Assembly (NCBI RefSeq): GCF_030064675.1
Contig: NZ_CP116413.1
Span: forward strand, 5,364,001 to 5,428,000
DNA length: 64,000 bases
Direction of reading: 5' to 3'
Source: Crossiella sp. CA-258035
GTDB lineage: Bacteria; Actinomycetota; Actinomycetes; Mycobacteriales; Pseudonocardiaceae
The notes beneath the pieces were generated by a model. That model was not told the origin of the DNA, did no database searches, and saw only the letters and a program-made list of their open reading frames with translations. Below, piece by piece: positions 16,817-25,302 of the stretch (positions are counted from its first letter, which is position 1; each line of letters opens with the position of its first letter). The translations under genes were made by a program, and so were the position numbers.

Positions 16817-18178
16817 ATGCCCCACTTCGCGCACGCCCTGGTCCTCGGTGGCGGCATCGCGGGCCTGTGCGCCGCGCTCGCGCTGGCCCCGCACGCGCGC
16901 ACCGTGACCGTGGCCGAGCAGGACGCGGCCGACGCCGATCCCGGCGACCGCCGGGGCGTCCCGCACGCCCGGCACACGCACACCCTCTCCGGCGGCGGCG
17001 CCCGCGCGCTGGACCTGCTCGCCCCCGGCGTCACCGAGGCGCTGTACGCGGCTGGGGCGCAGCACTTCAACATGCCGGGCCGCTATGTCGGGCTGATCCC
17101 GTTCGGCTGGAACATGCGCTACCCGGGCAGGCAGTTCATCATCGGCTGCACCCGCGGCCTGCTGGAGGCGACCATCCGCCACCGGGTGCACGATCTTGCC
17201 AATGTCAAGTTCCTCGACCGCACCACCGTGCGCGGTCTCACCGGCGACACCGCCCGGATCACCGGCGCGCGGCTGGGCGAGTCCGGCACGCTGGCCGCCG
17301 ACCTGGTGGTGGACGCCACCGGCCGCCGGTCGGTCTCGCCGCGCTGGCTGCGCGAACTGGGTTTCCCCGAGGTCGCCGAGGAGCGGGTGAACCCCGGCAT
17401 CTTCTACGCCAGCGCCGCCTACCGGGCACCCGCGCACGTCGGCCCCGGCTTCCCCATCCTCAACATCCAGACCGGCCCCGGCGAGCCCCGGCGTGGCGGC
17501 GTCATCGTGCCGATCGAGGACGACCAGTGGATGGTCACCCTCTCCGGCGCGCCCGGCAGCCAGCCCAGCACCGAGCCCGCGGCCTTCCGCGAGTTCACCG
17601 CCGCCCTCCCCCACCCCAGCCTGGCCCGGCTGCTGGCGCTGGCCACACCGCTGGGCCCGGCCTTCGGCTTCCGCACCGACGCCAACCGGCTCCGGCACTT
17701 CGACCGCCTGCGCCCGGTGCCTGCCGGGTTCCTGGCCATCGGCGACGCCTGCGCCACCTTCAACCCGGTCTACGGCCACGGCATGGGCACCGCCATGCTC
17801 GCCGCCCTGCGCCTGCGCGCGGCCCTCGACCGCGGCCGGACCGGCACCAGGCACCTCCAGCGCACCGTGGCCCGCGCCTCCCGCACCGCCTGGGACCTGG
17901 CCACCGGCCTCGACCTCCGGCACGAGCAGACCGAAGGCCCCCGCCCCGGCCGCCTCGGCCGGCTCCGCGACCGGTTGCAGGACCGGATCGGCGCGGTCGG
18001 CGCGTACTCCCGGCCCATCGCCGACCTCCAGCACGACCTGTTCACCCTGTCCCGCCCGGCCGGTCGGGTGATGAACCGGCACGTGCTGCTGGCCGCGATC
18101 ACCGGACCGCGCCGGCAAGGACTCCGTCAACCACCGTTCACCAGCGAGGAACTGCGCGCCTTCGACCCCCCGCCGTAG
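16817..18178 (+). CDS. FAD-dependent oxidoreductase (group A monooxygenase / halogenase-like fold)
   Basis: 453 residues from ATG 16817. GTG 16781 and ATG 16805 are in-frame alternatives; 16817 places the FAD motif LGGGIAGLCAA at the usual distance from the N-terminus, and GGA lies six bases upstream. The second FAD motif is IGDACATFNPVYGHGMG, and LVVDATGRRSVSPRWL is the DG-like segment. The overall pattern matches tryptophan-halogenase/geranylgeranyl-reductase-like NAD(P)/FAD proteins. The halogenase WxWxIP motif is not seen. The substrate is unknown; it is followed after 9 bases by an unrelated hypothetical gene. Confidence 0.78.
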   Translation: MPHFAHALVLGGGIAGLCAALALAPHARTVTVAEQDAADADPGDRRGVPHARHTHTLSGGGARALDLLAPGVTEALYAAGAQHFNMPGRYVGLIPFGWNMRYPGRQFIIGCTRGLLEATIRHRVHDLANVKFLDRTTVRGLTGDTARITGARLGESGTLAADLVVDATGRRSVSPRWLRELGFPEVAEERVNPGIFYASAAYRAPAHVGPGFPILNIQTGPGEPRRGGVIVPIEDDQWMVTLSGAPGSQPSTEPAAFREFTAALPHPSLARLLALATPLGPAFGFRTDANRLRHFDRLRPVPAGFLAIGDACATFNPVYGHGMGTAMLAALRLRAALDRGRTGTRHLQRTVARASRTAWDLATGLDLRHEQTEGPRPGRLGRLRDRLQDRIGAVGAYSRPIADLQHDLFTLSRPAGRVMNRHVLLAAITGPRRQGLRQPPFTSEELRAFDPPP

Positions 18179-18187
18179 GCTGGCGCG

Positions 18188-19057
18188 GTGGACATCAGTG
18201 ACTGGGTCGAGGACGTGCACATCAAGATCGACGTGCTCGACGACCTCCTCTCCGGCCGCGCTGACCTGGACTTCTCCCCCGGGTCCCTGATCGCGCTGGA
18301 AGCCGAGCTGCTGGACCGGATCGAGGACACAGAAGAGCTGACCGACCCCGACCAGCTGCCGTTCCTGGAGTGCGTGGTGGCCTACCTGGGCGAGATGCTG
18401 CTGCGGGTCGCCGGTGGCCGCTGGGCCGCCCCGTCAAGTGGGCTGCCGGTCCTCCGCCCGGCGGCGGAGCTCGGCCTCGAGGACACCGCGCCGCTGGACC
18501 TGGTCGCCGCCGCGATCCAGCGCCGGGACGGCACCGAGTTCCGCCGGACCCACCGCGCCTGGCAGGAGGCCGTGCGCGAGTACCGCCAGACCCACCCGGG
18601 CTGGGCGCCGGAGAAGGACTACACCCCCGGCCTCGACGTGCCCCGTCCGGAACCGTCTGCCGAGCTGGACGCCTGGCTGGCCCGGCGCGAGCAGGAGTTC
18701 CCGGCCTGGCGCGCCCGCTACGGCGCCGGGGAGGACTGGGACTTCACCGCCGACTCGCTCGACGCGCTCACCGAGGCGGTGTTCCGGGAGACGCCGACCA
18801 CGGCGAAGTTCCAGGAGCACAACGATTTCGTCGAGGGCGCCAGCTGGTACTGGGGCGAGGTGCTGCGCCGCTCCGCACCGGCGGAATGGCAGCACACCCC
18901 CGGCGAACGGACCAACCGCAGCACCACCATCGGGTACTTCTGGGTCCGCCGGCCGGACGCCGACCGGTCCTACACGCCGGAGCTGAACCTGGCGCACATG
19001 GTGGAACTCGGCGACCACAAGCGATTGCACACCGTTCTGGCCCGCTGGAGCGGTTGA
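18188..19057 (+). CDS. hypothetical protein with an internally duplicated domain
   Basis: 289 residues, acidic and Trp-rich, no signal or membrane segment. The N-terminal block LDFSPGSLIALEAELLDRI..VAYLGEMLLRVAGGRW reappears near the C-terminus as WDFTADSLDALTEAVFRET..GASWYWGEVLRRSAPAEW, so the protein seems to be two divergent copies of a ~100-residue module joined by a linker. GTG 18188 is the start. It sits 9 bases after an oxidoreductase gene and 21 before a large surface-protein gene on the same strand, so it may be part of one transcript. No family recognised; the module may be an immunity- or regulatory-type helical domain. Confidence 0.72.
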   Translation: MDISDWVEDVHIKIDVLDDLLSGRADLDFSPGSLIALEAELLDRIEDTEELTDPDQLPFLECVVAYLGEMLLRVAGGRWAAPSSGLPVLRPAAELGLEDTAPLDLVAAAIQRRDGTEFRRTHRAWQEAVREYRQTHPGWAPEKDYTPGLDVPRPEPSAELDAWLARREQEFPAWRARYGAGEDWDFTADSLDALTEAVFRETPTTAKFQEHNDFVEGASWYWGEVLRRSAPAEWQHTPGERTNRSTTIGYFWVRRPDADRSYTPELNLAHMVELGDHKRLHTVLARWSG

Positions 19058-19078
19058 CCGCCCGCCCATACTGAGGGC

Positions 19079-21430
19079 GTGCTGGGGAACACACCCGCGA
19101 GCCTGGGGCGTCGGCTCGCGACTCTGGTCATCGCCGCTGTCCTGTTACTGGCCGGACTGCCGTTCGCACCGGCCTTCGCCGCGCCGCCCTTCGAGCTGCC
19201 CGGGGTGGCCGCTGGGCAGGCGGACGACATCCGGGGTGTGTACGAGTACGACGACTACGACCACCTGAACGCGGTCCCGCCGCCACCGGATCTCGCGGCC
19301 ATCCAGGTCGACTCCTTCGCCAAGTGGGACGAGCTGAAGATGGGCACGAAGGAGCACCTGTACGCGCGCTGGAAGTCCTACGTGACGCTGCAGGAGGCGA
19401 GTGACTGGGCGTCCTGGCGGTTCTTCCACCTGGCCCGCAACCGCTCGAACTCCGCGGCCCTGATGGCCGTCGCGGAGCCGTCGGTGGCGGCGCTGGCCGA
19501 GCTCGACGATCCCAGCGAGTACAAGGCAGGCTCGGTGGAGAAGATGTTCGCCGAGTGGCGCAAGGCGCTGGACCGCCGCAACAGTCCCAGGTGGAAGGCG
19601 CCGGACTGGGAGCGCTGGCGGGCAGGCGTCGTGCGCGGGCAGAACAGCCGCGTCCGCGGCGGCCAGGAAGGCTTCGAGCGGTTCTTCAAGGTGGAGTACT
19701 TCGAGCGGGAAGGGTTGCTGGAGCAGGGCGAGTTCCGGTTCAACGAGCAGATCCCCGCCGACATCAAGGCAAAGCTGCCGCCGGACATGGCGAAGTTCAA
19801 CCGCCCCTTGGACGTCGCCGACTTCACCAAGACGAAGCTCATCTTCGAGGAGAAGTCCGGCAACAAGCTCGGCAAGGAGCAGTGGAAGCAGCTCGCGGAC
19901 ATCCTCAAGATCGCCGAGGTGGCCCGTTGCGAGGTCGTCTACGTCTTCGGCGCCCAGCCGAGCAAGGCCACCATCGACCGGATCAAGAAGATGGCTGCTG
20001 CCGCCGGGGTGCCGATGGAGGTCCGGCACTTCCGCGCCGTGCCGCAGAAGAAATCAGAACTCGCGCAGTCCGGCGGCCGGCGCGCCGGGCCGGGCGTGCT
20101 CACCCCGCCGGGCCAGTTCACCGCGGACACCCCGTTCACCGACCTGGTCGAGGCCGCGCCGGACTCCCCCGAGGAAGCCGCCGAGCAGGAGGCGATCCGC
20201 GAGTCCCTGATCGAGACCACCGAGGACAACCCCGAAGGCAACCGCGCCGACCTGGAGCCGGACCTCGGCGGGGTGGACTTCACCAACCTGGAGCTGCGCT
20301 ACGTCTCCGACACCTACCACAACGGCCCCGGCGTGCAGTACGCGTTCAAGGCCGACAGCCTGCCGGAGGACCAGCAGTCCTTCGGCGGCAGGCGCAACGC
20401 GCGGCTGGCCTCGGACTCCTTCTTCGTCTGGCTGGCGCTGACCCCGGACAAGTTCTGGGTCAACCTCAACCCGGACGAGCCGAACCGGATCATCGACGCG
20501 CAGTTCGGCAGGACCGACGCGGGCCGGGTGCTGCTGGAGGCGGACCTGGCGATGAAGAAGTCGGTGGCCAGGTTCATCCACCCGGACAGCCCGGGCGGCA
20601 AGCGGTACTGGGACGCCCTGCGCGGCAAGACCCGCTGCGTGTCCATGCGGCAGTGGATCGTGCCCGCCCCCGCCGTGGTGCGCGAGGACGGCAACGAGCT
20701 GTTCATCCTGGACACGCCGTTGCAGGTGAAGATGGAGACCGAGTACTACAAGAGCAAGCAGACCGGGGACGTCTCCTGTGACGCGCAACAGGATCCGGAG
20801 ATCACCCGGCACAACGAGCAGGTCTACCGCACCCAGATCCTGCCCCAGGTGCAGGACGCGGTGAACAAGGCGCCGGAGTACGCCGACCTGCGCCGGGTCT
20901 ACGCCAGCCGGGTCGCCGCCGAGTGGTTCCGCAAGCGCGAGATCACCAAGCGCACCGCCTACGCCGAGGTGATCAACCGGGGTGACATCAGCCGCTGGGC
21001 CTCCCAGGACAAGTGGACGCCGCGGGAGGTCTTCGACCGGTACGTGCACTCGTACCGGAACGGCGAGTTCAACATCACCCGCACCACCACCGAGGGCAAC
21101 GTCATCTACACCCACACCTTCATCTACGGCGGGGTGAACTTCAGCCAGGTCGACCGCAGACCCATGGACGGCACCAGGTTCTCCCGCGAACACCCGGCCC
21201 TGGCGGCCTCGGCCAAGAACGCGCTGCACGGCGAGAACACCGACGGCCGCACGGTGTGGGCCGGTGGCCTGACCACCAAACGCCCATTGACCGAGGCGCT
21301 GCGCACACCCGCTCCGGCCACCTCGAACGCGCTGTTCTGGACCCTGGCCACGATCCCACTGGCCGGTTGGCTGGTAGTCGGCTTCTGGCTGGTCCGCAGG
21401 CGCCGCAACGGGATCGAGGCCACGGCATGA
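19079..21430 (+). CDS. large surface-anchored protein with PD-(D/E)XK-like segment, unknown function
   Basis: 783 residues. N-terminal signal peptide (RRLATLVIAAVLLLAGL..APAFA) and a C-terminal membrane span (LFWTLATIPLAGWLVVGFWL) followed by RRRRNG, giving an extracytoplasmic type I protein. Residues ~245-320 read like a restriction-endonuclease-fold core: an Asp in LDVADF, the ExK motif in LIFEEKSGNKLGKEQWK, and a following helix/strand (CEVVYVFGAQPSKATIDRI). Residues ~400-520 form a second conserved block (SFFVWLALTPDKFWVNLNP, GRTDAGRVLLEADLAMKK), then a helical part. The stop overlaps the ATG of a four-TM protein. No family name is known to me; an exported nuclease or toxin-like role is only a hypothesis. 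Confidence 0.75.
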   Translation: MLGNTPASLGRRLATLVIAAVLLLAGLPFAPAFAAPPFELPGVAAGQADDIRGVYEYDDYDHLNAVPPPPDLAAIQVDSFAKWDELKMGTKEHLYARWKSYVTLQEASDWASWRFFHLARNRSNSAALMAVAEPSVAALAELDDPSEYKAGSVEKMFAEWRKALDRRNSPRWKAPDWERWRAGVVRGQNSRVRGGQEGFERFFKVEYFEREGLLEQGEFRFNEQIPADIKAKLPPDMAKFNRPLDVADFTKTKLIFEEKSGNKLGKEQWKQLADILKIAEVARCEVVYVFGAQPSKATIDRIKKMAAAAGVPMEVRHFRAVPQKKSELAQSGGRRAGPGVLTPPGQFTADTPFTDLVEAAPDSPEEAAEQEAIRESLIETTEDNPEGNRADLEPDLGGVDFTNLELRYVSDTYHNGPGVQYAFKADSLPEDQQSFGGRRNARLASDSFFVWLALTPDKFWVNLNPDEPNRIIDAQFGRTDAGRVLLEADLAMKKSVARFIHPDSPGGKRYWDALRGKTRCVSMRQWIVPAPAVVREDGNELFILDTPLQVKMETEYYKSKQTGDVSCDAQQDPEITRHNEQVYRTQILPQVQDAVNKAPEYADLRRVYASRVAAEWFRKREITKRTAYAEVINRGDISRWASQDKWTPREVFDRYVHSYRNGEFNITRTTTEGNVIYTHTFIYGGVNFSQVDRRPMDGTRFSREHPALAASAKNALHGENTDGRTVWAGGLTTKRPLTEALRTPAPATSNALFWTLATIPLAGWLVVGFWLVRRRRNGIEATA

Positions 21431-22005
21431 CCGCCCCCGCCCTGCCCAAGGCGCCGAACCCGGTGCTGCTGGGCAACTTCCTGTTCGCGGGCGCCGGGGC
21501 GTGGGCGCTGGTGGCCATGGTCGGCGGTTTCTTCGCCATCCCGGAATACCACTTCCAGCAAGGAAAACTGACCGGCGACGAACTGCTGACCAGGGTGGCC
21601 GGACTCGGCCTGACCGTGTTCGCCGTCGGCGCGCTCCTCTTCGCCCTCGTCGCCGTCCTGCTGGCCCTGCTGTCGGGCAGCGGCCGCAACCCGGCCCGGA
21701 TCCTGATCTGGATCCTGGGCAGTGCGGCGGTGCTGGCCAACCTCGGGTTCGTCGTCTTCGGCGCGTTCTCTTCGCTGCCGTGGTACGGGGTTCTGGTCGA
21801 CGTCACCGGGGTGGCGATCCTGTTGTGCGCGGGCGCGTCGATCGTGCTGCTGGCGCTGCCCGCCTCGCGGCAGTTCTACCACGCGGCGCGGCAGGCGCGG
21901 CTGGCCGAGCACCAGCGGTGGCAGCAGGCGCAGCTCGCACAGCAGCCCGGGTACTGGCCGCCCCCGCCGCAGGGGCCGTACGGACCACCGGAGCAGCCCC
22001 GCTAG
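21427..22005 (+). CDS. small membrane protein coupled to the surface protein
   Basis: 192 residues. Four hydrophobic segments (about residues 15-36, 58-84, 91-113 and 121-143) and a cytoplasmic-type Gln/Pro-rich tail (HQRWQQAQLAQQPGY, then PPPPQGPYGPPEQPR). The ATGA overlap with the preceding 783-residue gene implies translational coupling and a joint function, perhaps as membrane partner, chaperone or immunity factor. No family recognised. Confidence 0.75.
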   Translation: MTAPALPKAPNPVLLGNFLFAGAGAWALVAMVGGFFAIPEYHFQQGKLTGDELLTRVAGLGLTVFAVGALLFALVAVLLALLSGSGRNPARILIWILGSAAVLANLGFVVFGAFSSLPWYGVLVDVTGVAILLCAGASIVLLALPASRQFYHAARQARLAEHQRWQQAQLAQQPGYWPPPPQGPYGPPEQPR

Positions 22006-22114
22006 AGGTGTTGTGGCCGGTCACAATCCGCTGTGGAAAAGTCTGGATCCGGTTCCGTACTCAGCCGAACCGCCCGCTGTGATGATGACGGGCATCCGGC
22101 CAAGAGGAGGAACA

Positions 22115-22942
22115 ATGGCGTACCGATCGAGGCGGATGGCAGGACTGGCGTTCATCACCACGGCCCTGCTCCTGACACCCGTCCAGGCCGCCGCGGCCCC
22201 GCCCAGCCACTTCGAGGCGCCGGGGCCGCACGCGGTGACCAAGGTCCGCGGCGGCCCCGACCACACCCTCTACTACCCGAGCGACCTGGGCAGCGGCGGC
22301 ATCCAGCACCCGGTGCTGGTCTGGGGCAACGGCACCGGCGTCTCCCCGGAACCCTATGACGCGCAACTGCGCCACCTGGCCTCCTGGGGCTTCGTGGTCG
22401 CGGCGGCGAACACCACCCAAGCGGGCTCCGGCCGGGAGATGCTCGACGGCGCGCGCTTCCTGATCGCCGAGGATTCCCGGCCGGGCAGCGTCTTCCACGG
22501 CAAGATCGACGAGACGAAGGTGGGCGCGGCCGGTCACTCCCAGGGCGGTGGCGGCGCGATCGCGGCCGGCGCGGATCCGTTGGTGGACACCACCGTTCCG
22601 CTCATGCCCGGCCCGCAGGGCTCGGTGCCCGCGCTCAACGGGCCGAGCCTGTTCCTGGCCGGTCAGCTCGACCTCATCGTGCCCTCGGTCTACGTCCGCG
22701 GCCGCTACTCCTGGGCCGGGCACGTGCCCGCGGTCTTCGCCGAGCTGAAGGGAGCCGACCACTTCTTCCCCGGTGACACCCGGATCCGCGCTGCCGGAGT
22801 GATGACCGCGTGGTTCCGGCACTGGCTCTCCGGTGATGCGAACGCCCGGGAGATCTTCTTCGGCGCGGACTGCCTGCTGTGCCAGGACAAGTCCTGGTCC
22901 GCGGTGGCCCGCAACGAGAAGGCCAGGCAGGTCAGGGACTGA
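22115..22942 (+). CDS. secreted alpha/beta hydrolase of the PETase/cutinase-like (dienelactone-hydrolase) type
   Basis: 275 residues. Signal peptide (MAGLAFITTALLLTPVQAAAA). The nucleophile elbow is AAGHSQGGGG, the acid is Asp in GQLDLIVP and the His is in KGADHFFPG, the order and spacing of Streptomyces-type lipases, cutinases and polyester hydrolases. HPVLVWGNGTGVSPEPY would carry the oxyanion-hole backbone. Two C-terminal cysteines (CLLC) may form the stabilising disulfide seen near the C-terminus in that family. ATG 22115 has AGAGGAGG four to eight bases upstream, the best ribosome site in the region. Its 3' end overlaps by 11 bases the convergent monooxygenase gene. Confidence 0.82.
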   Translation: MAYRSRRMAGLAFITTALLLTPVQAAAAPPSHFEAPGPHAVTKVRGGPDHTLYYPSDLGSGGIQHPVLVWGNGTGVSPEPYDAQLRHLASWGFVVAAANTTQAGSGREMLDGARFLIAEDSRPGSVFHGKIDETKVGAAGHSQGGGGAIAAGADPLVDTTVPLMPGPQGSVPALNGPSLFLAGQLDLIVPSVYVRGRYSWAGHVPAVFAELKGADHFFPGDTRIRAAGVMTAWFRHWLSGDANAREIFFGADCLLCQDKSWSAVARNEKARQVRD

Positions 22943-24476
22943 GCATCAGCGCGGGACCGAACCAGCTGTCCAGCGCCTCGGGCAGCCCGGTCAGCTCGGC
23001 GTCCGAGGTGGCCCAGGCGACGTAGCCGTCCGGGCGGAGCAGCACCGCGGTCAGTTCCGGATGGGACGGGCAGGCCGCGCCGACCACCCGGACCCGGTCG
23101 GCGTGGCCCGCCCCGATATCGCGGATCTCCTTGCGGTCCACCAGGTCCAGCAGCACCGCGCGGCCCCCGCCCAGCAGCACCGGCAGCGGGTCGGCACCGG
23201 TCAGTTCGAGCGGCGGTGCGAACCGGCCGACGAGAGGGTGTGCGGAGCCCGGGGCGTAGTCGATGTCGAGCCCGTTGGCCATCTCGATGAAGTGCCGCTT
23301 GGCCGCCGGGATCGTCAGGGTCTCCCGCAACACTTCGCGCAATGCGGCCACTTGAGCGCCGGGCCGCAGCAGCGCCACCTGGGCCCTGGTGTTGCGCAAC
23401 ACCCGCTCCCCCACCGGGTGCCGCTCGGCGGTGTAGCTGTCCAGCAGCGACTCCGGGGCCAGGCCGCGCACCACCAGGCCGAGCTTCCAGCCGAGGTTCA
23501 GCGCGTCCTGCAACCCGAGGTTGAGGCCCTGCCCGCCGATCGGTGAGTGCACGTGCGCGGCGTCCCCGGCCAGCAGCACCCGGCCCCGCCGGTAGGTCTC
23601 GGCCTGCCTGGTGTTGTCGCTGTACCGGATGGCGGCGGCCAGCTCGGTGATGGTCACCTCGGTCCCGCTGACCCGGCTGATGCTGGCCGCCATCTCCTCG
23701 GCGGTGACCGGCTCGTCCCGGTCGGCCGGTCCGCCGTCGAACTCGATGGTGGCGATCTCCCCCGGCACCATCGACAGGCTGAGCAGCCCGCGCGGGCCGT
23801 GCAGGGCGGCGGTGATCGCGCCGGGATCGGCGAGCTGGGCGACAGCCGTCCGGCCGGTCATCGTCGCGTCCGTGCCGGGGAAGGCGATCCCGGCCCGCTT
23901 GCGCACGGTGCTGCGGCCGCCGTCGCAGCCCACCAGGTAGGCCGCGCGTACCGAGCTCCCGTCGGCCAGCACCGCCCGGACCCCGGTGTCCTCGGGCTGC
24001 ACGTCCACCACCGGGCAGCCGGCGCGGATCCGGACGCCCAGCTCTGCCAACCGGTCGGCCAGCAGCCGCTCCAGCACGTGTTGCTGGAGGACGAACTGGG
24101 TGGGCGGGCCCCCGGGATCGGCCGCGTCCTCGATCAGTGGCAGGCCGCCGAAGTGCCCCTTGGCCCGGTTCGCCGAGAGCAAGCGCACCAGGTCGCGGGT
24201 CGGGTCCTCGCCGTCAGCTTCCCCGCCGGAGGCGAGCAGGTCGAACAGCTCTGCCTGGGCCGCGGCCAGCCGATCGGTCAGTCCGCGCAGCCGCAGCGAC
24301 TGCACGGTCCGGCCGTTGAGGCCGCGCAGGCCCAGGCTGCGGGTCCGGCGCAGCGCCCCGTCGGCCGCCTCCAGCACCAACGGATCGGCCCCGGCCAGGC
24401 GCAGCTCGGCAGCCAGCAGCAACCCGGTCGGCCCGCCGCCCACCACGATGACCTCAGTCAGCGCACTCACCCCCAC
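22932..24476 (-). CDS. FAD-dependent aromatic monooxygenase (PHBH/rifampicin-monooxygenase-like)
   Basis: 514 residues. GxGxxG motif in VVGGGPTGLLLAAEL, the DG motif YLVGCDGGRSTVRKRAGI, and the second FAD motif RVLLAGDAAHVHSPIGGQG with GLNLGLQDALNLGWKL, all diagnostic of group A flavin monooxygenases. The C-terminal ~110 residues form the thioredoxin-like domain found in polyketide hydroxylases and Rox-type rifampicin monooxygenases. Start GTG 24476; GTG 24470 is possible. It is divergent from a TetR regulator with an operator array directly at its start, suggesting inducible detoxification of an aromatic compound or antibiotic. Confidence 0.88.
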   Translation of the reverse strand: MGVSALTEVIVVGGGPTGLLLAAELRLAGADPLVLEAADGALRRTRSLGLRGLNGRTVQSLRLRGLTDRLAAAQAELFDLLASGGEADGEDPTRDLVRLLSANRAKGHFGGLPLIEDAADPGGPPTQFVLQQHVLERLLADRLAELGVRIRAGCPVVDVQPEDTGVRAVLADGSSVRAAYLVGCDGGRSTVRKRAGIAFPGTDATMTGRTAVAQLADPGAITAALHGPRGLLSLSMVPGEIATIEFDGGPADRDEPVTAEEMAASISRVSGTEVTITELAAAIRYSDNTRQAETYRRGRVLLAGDAAHVHSPIGGQGLNLGLQDALNLGWKLGLVVRGLAPESLLDSYTAERHPVGERVLRNTRAQVALLRPGAQVAALREVLRETLTIPAAKRHFIEMANGLDIDYAPGSAHPLVGRFAPPLELTGADPLPVLLGGGRAVLLDLVDRKEIRDIGAGHADRVRVVGAACPSHPELTAVLLRPDGYVAWATSDAELTGLPEALDSWFGPALMLSP

Positions 24477-24520
24477 TTACGGCGTATATGTACGCTGTAA
24501 ATATGATATGTACACCGTAA
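24477..24520. promoter_or_regulatory. TetR operator array
   Basis: TTACGGCGTA (24477-24486) and TACGCTGTAA (24491-24500) form a 10+4+10 palindrome with one mismatch per arm; a third half site TACACCGTAA lies at 24511-24520. The AT-rich block contrasts with its surroundings and directly abuts the monooxygenase start codon, so it should cover both divergent promoters. Confidence 0.8.
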
Positions 24521-24544
24521 ACCTGTCAAGCGAGGGAGAACCGG

Positions 24545-25195
24545 ATGGCGCGCAGGGAGCCGTTGAACCGGGAGAAGGTCCTGGACGCGGCCCTCGCGCT
24601 GGCCGCGGCGGAGGGCCTGGACGGGCTGTCCATGCGCAAGCTGGCCAAGTCCCTCGGCGTCGAGGCGATGGCGCTGTACAACCACGTGGCGAACAAGACC
24701 GACATCCTGGACGGCATCGCCGCGCGGGTCTACGCCGAGATCGAGCGCCCCGACCCGGCCCTGCCCTGGGCCGAGCGGGTCCGCGCCACCGCGCTGAGCT
24801 TCTACCGCGTGCTCAGCCGCCACCCGGTGGTGCCGCTGGCCCTGGTCACCGACCAGGCCAACCCCACCACACTGCGCGCGCTGCAACCGATCGACGACCT
24901 GATCGGCGCGCTCTACGAAGCCGGTCTTGACGATGACGGCGTGCGCCAAGCGCTGGGCGCGCTGAACGGCCTGATCTTCGGCTCACTGCTGCTGACCACC
25001 GCCGGGTTCGCCCGCGCGCACAGCGAACCCGGCGAGACCGGGCACACCGAGATCTACCTCCGGCGGGTGGATCCGGCCAAGCTGCCGCACTTCAGCCGGG
25101 CCCTGCCCGCACTCGGCGCGGCCCGGCCGGAACAGGACTTCGAGCGGGCGCTGGACCTGTTGCTCACCGGCCTGACCGCAGCCGCTCCTTCCTGA
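24545..25195 (+). CDS. TetR-family regulator (TetR_C_1, TetR(A)-like)
   Basis: 216 residues. The helix-turn-helix KVLDAALALAAAEGLDGLSMRKLAKSLGVE with the recognition helix MALYNHVANKTDILDG is the TetR(A)-type opening rather than the AcrR type. The C-terminal domain includes FYRVLSRHPVVPLALV and a GALNGLIFGSLLL helix typical of TetR_C_1, which often binds planar aromatic antibiotics. ATG 24545 follows GAGGGAG. Divergent from an aromatic monooxygenase, its probable target through the operator at 24477-24520. Confidence 0.9.
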   Translation: MARREPLNREKVLDAALALAAAEGLDGLSMRKLAKSLGVEAMALYNHVANKTDILDGIAARVYAEIERPDPALPWAERVRATALSFYRVLSRHPVVPLALVTDQANPTTLRALQPIDDLIGALYEAGLDDDGVRQALGALNGLIFGSLLLTTAGFARAHSEPGETGHTEIYLRRVDPAKLPHFSRALPALGAARPEQDFERALDLLLTGLTAAAPS

Positions 25196-25302
25196 TCGGC
25201 AGTTCCACCGGAGGTTTTCCCGGTATGGCCTCCTCGCCCCGATGATGTTGCTGGAAAAGTGCTTCGTGGCCCGCCCGCCTGGCACCACGGAGGAACCGCA
25301 CC

